A stretch of 64,000 bases of DNA from Atrina japonica (taxonomy: Eukaryota; Mollusca; Bivalvia; Pterioida; Pinnidae): assembly GCA_030159075.1 (NCBI GenBank), contig BROG01000478.1:62001-126000 (forward strand), given 5' to 3'. Below are positions 39,001 through 51,000 of this stretch, in pieces; position 1 is the stretch's first letter, and every line of letters begins with the position of its first letter. The notes under the pieces are model-generated. The model made no database searches. It was not told the origin of the DNA and was given only the letters and a program-made list of their open reading frames with translations. Made by a program: the position numbers and the translations under genes.

Positions 39001-42000
39001 ATTGTCACATGTAAATCTTACAAAATAATCTATCTCATTTTTAATACAAACTGAAATTATCCTGTTTTGTCCTCACATGTTACAGTTGGTTATTCATCTA
39101 AATATATCACAAAATTATTTCGAGTTATTTGTGGCCCAGTAGGCCATGTTGGCAACTTGGAGAAAAAGTAAAATTCAAGCCCTGGATCATACATGAGTAG
39201 AGTGTTGACTTGTAAGATGAAGGTCTCAGGTTTGATACCTGATTCCACGTCATACCTAAGACTTTAGAAAAGGTGGTGACGGTTCCTTTGCCGCTCAACA
39301 TAGGAAGTGAATCTTACGACTGAGACTTAAAACTGACGTCCTGGGTCTAGCACCATAAAACTTAGGAATTACTTCAGTCTAAACAAAAAACAACCTTTAG
39401 ATAATCTTAAAATCTGATTGGCTGATCAGGTCAGGTTAAGAATATTCTTAGACTGAAGCAAAGGCCTAAAAGGGCATTAGCTGTGCTTTATTTTCAAAAT
39501 TTTTGTTTCCTTTTTTACCACATAGATTGATATACAATAACACAAAAGTAATATACACATACATAAAAATTATCAAATTTCTATATATTTTGTGAAAATT
39601 GCTTTAGAAACCAAAGTTTGACACTTTTTCAATTGCAATTGATTATCTCAACCTGTACATGTACTTATTTTAGCGGTATTCTAATATTTGTGCCTTTTGC
39701 GCTCAAGTCATTGACCTAATTAAAGGACAGCCCTAAAATTTCTTTAATTTATCATTCTGTATACACGACAAACACCGTGAAATTAATTGCGCGAATTCAA
39801 GATTGCGCTAATAAGTATATACCCCCTAATTTAAATACTCATACAGTATTTGTATATGAATACCACACTGGATCTGACCTTATTTTCACAAAATACATAA
39901 AATATAAGATTTTTATGCCTGTGTATATCTTTTATTTGTTATTGTACATCAGGTACAAGTAGTAAAAGTAGATAAAGATCGAAATAATTGATTTTGGTAA
40001 ACACAGCTAATGCCCCTTTAAATAAAGTTTTTGATGCTATAAAATGAATTCTGAAATGCCGACTGAAAAAAACTTTTAAATTGTTTTAGGAAAGACAACA
40101 AATGCCCCTTTAAGTTTCATTGTGTCAGGCCTTTACTGCATTGGTATATATCTATAAATCAGGAACCATATTGTAGACACTTGGTCTACATCCGATGGTG
40201 TTTCCAAACAAATGCTTTGTGAGACTTAAAACAAGCAAAAACATTTCCAATGTAAAATTATTTACATGAGAAGGTTTGTGGTCACCAATATGCAGACCTT
40301 TAATATAATTCCCAAGCCTGGATCATAACTGAGACTAAAACAGAAAGTGACTGTTATTTTGACAAGGGCTTAGCATGAGAAGTAAAAGTCAGATTTACAA
40401 TCAGGACACCTGTCACTGTAGATGTGGCATGATAAAGGACCTTTAATGTACTGGTCCATAGCACAGATCAGAATTAGTGGCATTTCAGAGGTTAGGGCAC
40501 CTGTCACTTTAGATATGGCATGATAAAGGACCTTTAATGTACTGGTCCATAGCACAGGTCAGAATTAGTGGCATTTCAGAAGTTAGGGCACCTGTCACTT
40601 TAGATATGGCATGATAAAGGACCTTTAATGTACTGGTCCATAGCACAGGTCAGAATAAGTGGCATTTCAGAGGTTAGGACACCTGTCACTTTAGATATGG
40701 CATGATAAAGGACCTTTAATGTACTGGTCCATAGCATAGGTCAGAATTAGTGGCATTTCAGAAGTTAGGGCACCTGTCACTTTAGATATGGCATGATAAA
40801 GGACCTTTAATGTACTGGTCCATAGCACAGGTCAGAATTAGTGGCATTTCATAAGTTAAGGCACCTGTTACTTTAGATATGGCATGATAAAGGACCTTTA
40901 ATGTAGTAGTCCATAGCATAGGTCAGAATAAGTGGCATTTCAGAGGTTAGGGCACCTGTCACTTTAGATATGGCATGATAAAGGACCTTTAATGTACTGG
41001 TCCATAGCATAGGTCAGAATTAGTGGCATTTCAGAAGTTAGGGCACCTGTCACTTTAGATATGGCATGATAAAGGACCTTTAATGTACTGGTCCATAGCA
41101 CAGGTCAGAATTAGTGGCATTTCATAAGTTAAGGCACCTGTTACTTTAGATATGGCATGATAAAGGACCTTTAATGTACTGGTCCATAGCACAGGTCAGA
41201 ATCAGTGGCATTTCAGATATAGCTGGTGGCATATTTATATTATGAATAATGAATAGCATAAATTAAACAACAGCAAATACAAAAAGTGTCACCAGCATTT
41301 GTATGGCAAGCTAAAATCACATCAATGAGTTGAACTTGGTTTTCTTCAGTTAAACTCCTAAATTTACCAACTCACATTAAATGCCACTCAACTTCAGATA
41401 CTCTCATATCCTTCAGTAAATCCTTGTTTTACAGTAGAAAGTTGTAGTTTAACTGAAAATAAAACTAGCTAGGATTTACGATTAACTCAGCTGTGATTTT
41501 GACTTGCCATACATCTATCTGTCACCTCCTTGAGACTTACTCATGTCTATATTGGGTATAGGATGATGTACAATGATAAGAACATATGCTTGTCACATGA
41601 TCATTCTAAAGCTGATAAGATCACATGCTTGTCACTTGATCTTTATAAAGCTGATAAAAATACATACTTGTCACCTGATCTTTGTGAAGCAGATGAGAAG
41701 AAAATATGCTTGTCACATGATATTTCTAAAGCTGTTGAGATCACATTCTTGTCACATGATCTTCATTAAGCTTATAAGATCAAATGTTGGTCACATGATC
41801 TTTAATAGTACAAAGCTGAGAAACTGCATAACTCATGAACAGAAACTTGCTGAAATAATTTATGTGGAGACCATATCCACTATAAAATTTTTGTAGAGCA
41901 TTCATTTGAAAATTGCTCTATTACTTTCAGTTTGTGGAACATACTGCTAATGTTCGTGATCCAAATTAACCCTTTAACTTGCAAACAATATTTACAATGT

Positions 42001-45000
42001 CTCCGTATTTGAAAAAATGACTTATTTACGATTTCACATTGAATCGGATTGACATTAAGAGTTTAACAATTAAGATATAAAATATTTTACCTACTGTATC
42101 CGTTTAATATGGGCTTAAATGACCGTACATTCGGCATTTTGCCATTTAATTATACTGCAAGATATATTCTTGATTATTGTCTAATTAATAGTTCAGAAAT
42201 CACATTTAAGATCCCCAAAACATCTCATCTTGACTGCCGTTTGAGTTAGCGGTATGTGAAATCATATATTGTTTTTTTCGGTAAAGTCTCGCTTTGACGC
42301 CTACAACTTTTTACAACAGGTTATAAACAGTGTTGTTAAGACATGTCCTTATTTAAATAATTAACTTTAATACCATTTGAGAGTTACACTAGATGAACAA
42401 TAAATATTTCAAAACAGACCTAGTATCTGTCAGTTTTCATGTTTTAAAAGCTGTTAGAAAGATGCATTTCAGGTGTATTGATTACAGGTTTTACTCGCCG
42501 ATTATTTCTTTTTTAGTATTAAAAACTCACCTAATGACAGGTTAAAACATAATTTTTGTATTAATATATCAAATAACAACATATCAGGCACATTTTACCT
42601 GTTATATATTCTTATTCACAATATTTTGATCGAGATGATAACCTTTTTTTCGCATGACTTTACTATGTTCTGCTTAGCACTGTCAATCAAAAACACCGAC
42701 AACTATTAGAGATTGTCTAGCTCTTCGTATGCGGAAAGTCACAAACAGCTTCCAGTTTACTATAATTTGATAAGATGAAAGTTCTTTACCTATAAATGTC
42801 TAGATTGTCTTGAAACAACTGTATGAACAACACCAGAACATTTAATACACTTTTATTTACATTACATACATGCACTATATCATATCGCGCATGCAGTTTC
42901 ATTTTTTCTGGTGGTACTGCGGAGACCAAAAACATACATGAAAAGACAATTGTGTACAACTCGATGACTGCTATAGCCAGCTATCGCCTTTGGCAATATG
43001 CCATCTAAAAATCTTTTAGCCCCACTAGTTAAATGGGTGGATGCCTATAAGTTTGGTCTGCATCTGTCAAATAAGGTTTTGATTAAAATTTTATAATTGC
43101 TCACCATTCACTTAAGTGCTGGTTTCACAGGTAGGGGACATATTTTGATTCATCAATATTTTCATGATACAAGCTTTTGTATGTAAACTACTTTCAAAAG
43201 TTTCATGATCCTAAGTACAGCAACTTGTATGTGATGTTTGACAGTGACATATAGTATATACTTATATCTGATTTTGGTCAATTGGGGATTTACGTGGCCG
43301 AGTGCTTAGAGCATCGTGCTTTGAACCATGAAGTCTTTCACTTTCTGTCAGCTCAGGTTCGAGTTCCGCTGGAACCTAAGCTGAGAAAGTTTGCCAAGTT
43401 ACTTGTGGAAGATCGGTGATCTCTTCCCAGACACATTGTAAATGGATTCTCTCCTCCAACATTAAAAACTAGACACCAGCATAAAACTGAAAAAATGTTG
43501 TGTGTAGCGTAAAAACACCAATAAAATTTTTTTAAAAAGTCAAGTGATATTGAGTATATGCACTTATTTTCAATTTATTAGGTCAGAAATAAGTAAATGA
43601 CATTTGTATTATTCGTCCTTTCACTTTGTTTTAAATTAATGACTCTTTTGAGCTGAACTGAGTATCAGATAAAATGAGTCATTCTTTATCAAAAGTTTAT
43701 TTCATCTGTCTATTCCTCTCTCCCCCCTCTCTTTCATGTGGTATAAGTTTTTTATACACTCGGTAATTTTAGTTGAATAAGACAATTACTTGTAGAAAGA
43801 ATTTTTTTTTTAAGAATTTTTATTTTGATGTATAATCCAATTCTTAGTATTTAGACACATTTGAATAAAGCAAAATAATATTTACTGGTGTTTCTAAGTT
43901 TGTCTTTAAATATCAAATCTCCTGATAGATACCTGTAATGTAGAATTTTCATTTATTCAACACTTTTGATTACATTTAGTTTGCATACATACAGCAAACC
44001 CTATCTAGAGGGACAACTACCCGCAGTGACAATGGGTGTAATTTGAATTTTTTGTGTAGGTCCATAGATATATATTCAGGGGACATATTGTTTTTAGCCT
44101 CTCTGTTGGTATTTTAGGCCCAGAGATATATATTCAGGGGACATATTGTTTTTAGCCTCTCTGTTGGTATTTTAGGCCCAGAGATATATATGCATTGGAC
44201 ATATTGTTTTTAGCCTCTCTGTTGGTATTTTTAGGCCCATAGATATATATATTCAGGGGACATACTGTTTTTAGCCTCTCTATTGGTATTTTTAGGCCCA
44301 GAGATATAGGTTCAGGGGACATGAGGACATATTGTTTTAGCCTCTCTGTTGGTATTTTTAGACCCAGAGATATATATTCAGGGGACATAATGTTAATATT
44401 CTCTCTGTTGGTATTTTTAGGCCTAGAGATATATATTCAGGGGACATAATGTTAATAGTCTCTCTGTTGGTATTTTTAGGCCTAGAGATATAGATTTAGT
44501 AAACATATTGTTTTAGCCTCTCTGTTAGTACTTTTAAGCCTAGATGTATGTATATATTCAGGGAAAGTATTGTGTTTAGTCTCTCTCTTGGTATTTTTAG
44601 CCTTCGAGATATATATTCAGTTGTCATATTGTTTTTAGCCTCTTTGTTGGTATTTTTAGGCCTAGAGATAAAGATTCAGTAGACATAATTGTTTTTGGTC
44701 TCACTGTTGGTATCTCTTTGGATTCTGTCAAAAAATTAGTTACTTTCTGCAAATTTCAACAGAATTTGGTATGTTGCTTTATAGAAAGAAGATCTTGTAT
44801 GACTATGATTATAGCCAACATTTTGTAGCATATCATATTTAATTGCTAAATTAATGCTTCCAATCTTTTGAACATTTATTCTAAATACTGTAATATCTAG
44901 AATGTAAAGATTCTTGAACATATTTTGACTTATTATTTATTTTGTTGTGAAATGCTAAATAATTATTTTCTGAAAGTAATATTCTTGTTTGGGAATTTAT

Positions 45001-48000
45001 CTTGTGTCATCAGTGTGAAATGGTATATCATCTGTAAATTGGATGTGACATCTGTAAAATGGATGTGACATCTGTAAAATGGATGTGACATCTGTGAAAG
45101 GAATGTATCATCTGTAATCAGATGTGTCATCTGTAAAATGGATGTGACATCTGTGAAATGGATGTATCATCTGTGAAATGGATTTATCATATGTGAAATG
45201 GATTTATCTGTTAAATGGATTTGACATCTGTTAAATGGAAATGAAATGAAATGGTTCTGACATTTTTGAAATGAATGTATCATCTGTGAAATGGATGCAT
45301 CATCTGTAATCACATGTATTATCTGTGAAATGGATGTATCATCTGTGAGATGGATGTGAAATATGTGAAATGGATGTATCATCTGTGAGATGGATATGAC
45401 ATTTTTTAACTTGATGTGACATCTATGAAATAGATGTGACATTTATGAAATGGATGTGACATCTGTGAAACAGATGTATAATCTGTGAAATGGATGATTG
45501 TGAAATGAATGTATCATCTCTGAATTGGACATATCATCTGAAATAGATATATCATCCATGGAATGGATTTTACTTCTGAATGGATGTATCATCTATAAAA
45601 TGGATGTATGTTTGTAATCAAATGTATCATATGTAAAATTGATTTGATATCTTTGGAAAGGATGTAATGGTAATTTCTGAATCTGAGTCATTGACACAAT
45701 TTTTAGGAAATGTAAATTTTATTTTTTTCCCCACACTTCTTGCTGTCAGGATCGATTTTATTTCCTCTCAGATTTGACTTTTGTTGTGTGGATATACATT
45801 GTACATCTATTTAAAATCTCTTAAATCAATAATCAATTAAATATTTTGACTAATTAAGGTGATAAAATTAGTCAAAATATATCATTGATAATACAATTTA
45901 GGTTTTTGGTAATTATGTCTCTTACTAGATAACAATAACTTTGTAAATTGATCAGAATTGGTGCCAGGGCAAGACTTACAGTCAGTCTTTAAACAATTCA
46001 TCTTAAAGGGAATTTTCAGTTACCATTGGAATTTGTTTTTCTATATTTGTATTAAACCTAAAGTATATTTTCTGTATTCCTTTTATTAATTCTAAGATGA
46101 TTAAAAAATAACTCGATTATTTAGAATCTCTTTAAAGTATTGGAAATATGATATTAGATATCATTAGGGACTGTACATAAGGACTAAATCAGATTCTTAT
46201 CTAAGCAAGTTGTATTACAGATTGAATTTCAAGGGGAAGGGGAATGGTTTTCAGGTAGTTTTATCATGTTTAATTAATACAGGTAAAGAACTGATATTGA
46301 ATTACATTGATTTTAAATGATTCTAATGTTTCTATAATGAAAAGATTTTATTTGTGCATATACATGTATAGTCTTTTATATTTCTTTCCTGACATGCTTC
46401 CTACAAGATATTAACCCTTTCTAGCCCCAAAGACAATAATGGACTGATCCAATAGAAAGGAACATAACATAAAGATACATGGGGGTGAACAACAACACTT
46501 TTGGCATGTACTTAAAACCATGAAAAATTTCAAAGTGAAACTAACTGAAATTGAACTTTGAACTTTTCCCTTCATCATTACTTGAGGTGGACATGTATAC
46601 AATTTTATCTTTTGAAAACAAATTTTACTTCATAGGACTCAAAGATTTCTTGAAATTTTGAATGTTGATCATCAGGGATTTTTTTCTTCCCCTCTCTTGG
46701 GTATTTTCCCATGCAGAGCTTACAGGAGGTACTTCTACATGAACAAAAAGTCTGGACGAACCCAGTGGGATTATCCCGATGAGGAAGAGGAAGAGGAAGA
46801 AGTGGAGGAGGATTGTCAAGAAGTAGAAATGGACATTGATCAGGAACGTTCGTTGTCTGTAAGTCCTGATAAAGAAACCGTAGAAATAGCACATCCTGAA
46901 CCACCTACACTGCCACTGGTGGAATCCAGGAATGTTAAAAGAGAGAGTAAAGAAAGCTCAGGGGAAACATCACAGCCCGGAAATAGCTTGGAGTCAGAGG
47001 TTGTGAGTTCTACAACAGTTAGTACTGCAGTTGTAGACAAAAGTCTGGCAGATACTACTTCTGTGATATCAGCATCTCATCCTGCCAGAGATGAAAAATA
47101 TCAGGTGAGAAATTAGAAAACTGAAAAAGATAACATGTCCTCATTTGTGACTGTTTACGTATGTACCTTTGTAAATTTTATATTGTTTCTCTTTCCCCTT
47201 CTGTCTTTATTTACTATGGGTTCCAGGTATAAGTTTTGTGTAGTTTCTGTTTATAGATCATCTTCAGTACTGTACAGTACATGTATGTTTGTTTGTTTAT
47301 TGTTGTTTAATGTCCCACTCAAGAATCTTTCACTCATATGGTGACGTCACCAAATGCCGGTGAAGGGTTTCAAATTTTGGCCTATGCTCGGCACTTACAG
47401 CCAGTGAGGGTTCTTTAACATGCCGACACCTACTGGGACACGGGACTTCCAGTTTTGACTGTCTCATCTGAAAGACAGGAAACCAACCTGTTGCCGGCGT
47501 GACTCAAACTCACGACCTCATGATCCAGAGTCGAGCGCGCTACAGACTGAGCCAGGCCGGCTCTACATGTATGCAGATTGATGTCAAAATGTTTATCAAG
47601 TGATACAATTTTTTGTATAAATTAGTCATTTTATTTAGAATATATTAAGAATTAATTTACTTTCAAACAATGGTTGAGATACAGTAAAACTTGTAGATAA
47701 AGACCCCCTGAGGAACACAACAAAACCGGTCTTTATAGGGAGATGGTCTTTATATAAAGGTTGATTTGTACACATATGGTACTACTGGGGACAGCAAAAA
47801 ACAGTCTTTGTGACCAGGTGGTTTTTATACACAGGTGGTCGCTAAAGCAGGTTTTACTGTAGTTAAGGGTTAGGTGACATTCATAAGAAAAGACATGTTT
47901 TTAAATATCTTAAGGGGCTAAATGCAAATATCTACTGTTTACAAGACACACATTTCTTACCAGAAAAAGAAAATTTTATAAGAAATGAATGGGGGGTATG

Positions 48001-51000
48001 ATGCTTAATTTAACTCTTTTTCATCAAATTCTCGAGGTGTTTGTATACTGTTTAAAGCGATTTGAGCTGTTGTAGGTGAAAAAGTTTACATGCCCATTTT
48101 ATGTAATATTTTATCTCATATATTCCAAAGAGACCATCTGGTGTTTAGAATAACTAAATGCATGTGTAAAATTGCAACAATCTTGCCAAACGTAACCCGT
48201 AATATCAGTTATTGTTTGTCCGCCATTACTTTGAGTATTGCAAATTATATTTCAGTAACTTTTTATGAAGATTATCGAGGGACCAATAAACACCTGCTAT
48301 TTGCAGTTAATGTATATTCTATTCTTATTACCCTTTGCGTTTATTTTCATACACCATTTCATACCTAAATCAGGCAAAGTTTATCTTTTTCATCGTTTCA
48401 AAACATTTGTTTTTGAAATTGTCCACTTGCGGGTTGATTGGGTGATCTCAACCTATTTTTAACACATCAAAATGCATTCTCGGCTTTATCATTCTTGAGA
48501 CCTATGATCATGAACTGCCCAACACCACCGAGCATGGCGGCATGATTGTAAAACGTGAGCTATGCATACTTTTCACAGTTATATTGTTTTGATTTTGTCA
48601 GTGTCAGCATTCAGGGTAACATTAAAGATCGGAAAAATTTCTTTTAGTGACCTGAAATATTTTTTAATATATTCATCCTATTTTTTTCAGGTATTTAAAA
48701 TAGCAATGAAAAGCATATATTTTACATAATACATGCACTTTCCAATAAAAATCACGTCCTGTATTTTAAAAGTAAATATAAACAAATAAAAACTTGGCTG
48801 ACTTTTACATAGTCCAAATGGTAACCTAATAGTTATTGAAATAATTGTTTATGATAGGGAAATCACCCTCGTGAACCTGTATGGGCCTAATAGAGACAGT
48901 CCCAAATTTTTCCAAAATATGATAAGTATTATAGATGAATTTGATAGTGAATTTCAAATTATATGTGGGGATTTCAATTTAGTTCAGAACCCAGATATAA
49001 TCATTTACATAGTAACAATCCAAATTCTAGGGATTATATTTGAAACATTGTCAGGGAAAGGGGGTACAACTGATCCCTACAGAGAAGTAAATGGTAATGT
49101 TTAAAAATATACTTCGCGTAAGATAATGCAAGTTAAACGGGCTGGATTGGATTTCTTTTAATAAGTAATGATCTTCTACCTAGTATTGTTCAATCTGAAA
49201 CTGATATAAATTACAGGTCAGACCATTCAATGATAAAATTAGTATTAAGTTTTAGGGAGTTTAAAAGGGGCAGGGGCTTATGGAAATTTAACAACACTCT
49301 CTTATATGATAAAATATTTGTTGATAAAATTAAAACAAAAATATTAGAAATAAAGAAACAGTATATAGTGCCTGTGTACAATTATGAAAATATAGAAAAT
49401 ATAAATGACCTACATTATGTCATAAATGACCAGCTACTTCTTGAAATTATTTTACTAGAAATTAGGGGAATATCTATATCATATGGCCGTTATAAGAAAA
49501 AAGAAAATAATAGAATAGAAAAAGAGTTAATCTGTCATGCACATGAAGAATCAATTATACATTTATTATGGGAATGTTAACATATTCAGACTTTTTTGTA
49601 TGATATTCAGGCATGGTTAACACTTTCAATAAATTTAGAAAAAAAAAAGAAAAATTTCCTTCTCAGTACAGTAATTCATCAAAGGAAAATTTAGTAATGT
49701 TACTTAATATAAAATACTTTATCTATGTGAGAAAATACAGAAAGGAGAGACCTTCAATTATTGCCTCAAGCAAATCTATTTAGTTTACAAATGTATAGCT
49801 GTCAAAAATAAAAGAGTTGACTCATTCAACATTGAATTTGTTAATTGGAAATTAGCATTAGATATATGTAGCTAGACATTTTTATTTGTCAAGTACATGT
49901 AAATGGAACCCACTTTCTCTCTTTTTCTTGCTCTTCACTTCCTTACTTCATTCTGTCTTTTTCTCCATATCTTGGATATGCATTCCTTACCTCATTCTGT
50001 CTCTCCATTTCTTCAGTGAAAAAATTGTTTTTCTTCAAGATATTTACTTTTGTATAACAGTAAAAAGTATATACAAGTATATGTGTTTATGTGCATGCTT
50101 GTTGTATGTGTTTCATGTTCAGGTTTGGGTATTATTTATACATATTTATATTTGTTGTTGTGAATATATGTAACATTGTTGGATACATATATATGTGTGG
50201 GTGAATATATATCTATGTATGCATGCATATTGAAAAATTATATGTACACCAATGGGTGATGTAAATGTTTAACCGGGTAGTATTAAAAGATTTGTGTAGT
50301 TATATTCAGTATAAGTATATATGTGTATGGGTGTATATGTGTGTATAAGTATATATGTGTATGGGTATGTATGGTATGTGTGTATATATATATATATACA
50401 TGTATGTACATGTATAACATGTTATGCACATGTGTGTAGGTATGTGTATGTGTATATGTACTGATGTGAGTGCACTTATGCATAAATAAGTGTATTTAAC
50501 TGACTATTTGTGTAGTGTGTTTAACTAATGTGTAAATGTAATGATTATTTATGTCCTGAAAGAAAATGGAATAATAATAAAAAAGAATTAATTTATATAT
50601 TTTTATTTTAATTTTCCAAATTACAAATAAAAAGATTCATCAATTTAAAAAGAAAGTTTAATTTTTGTGATCTAAATTCCTTCTGTATGTAAGTAAAATT
50701 GTGATGTCTAAATTTTACTTTTTGCTTAAAGTGTCAATTTTGTTTAAATTACAAATTAGAAAATTACATTCAAATAATCAAAGAAACTTGGAAACATTCT
50801 CTTTTTATCAGTGTTAATTCTTTTCAGATGCAATAAAAATGGCTTGACAATATGTTTTGGGGAAAATGTGGTTCTATATGAAATATATAGTAAAAAATGG
50901 TGTTTATTAACTTTTGGCAAGGGGCTGTACATGGGAAGAGACCACCGGCCTTCCGCAAGTAAACTGGCGAACTTTCTCACATCAGAGCAAGGACCCTTGA

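Larger units (their letters stand above)
37490..46716. other. Intron 15 (9.2 kb), mostly repeats
   Basis: It contains the right inverted arm (38955-39200), two SINEs, two or more MITEs and four tandem arrays (listed separately). Stretches 37500-38400, 41900-43280, 43540-44040 and 45670-46700 contain nothing I recognise. The open frame at 37502-37894 on the minus strand has no recognisable domain. Confidence 0.6.

Noticed and set aside
46605..46904. Minus-strand frames of 89-99 codons
   Set aside because: They are antisense shadows of exon 16 and its acceptor region.
47515..47567. Possible minus-strand tRNA
   Set aside because: It is the tRNA-like head of a second SINE family and lacks a complete cloverleaf.
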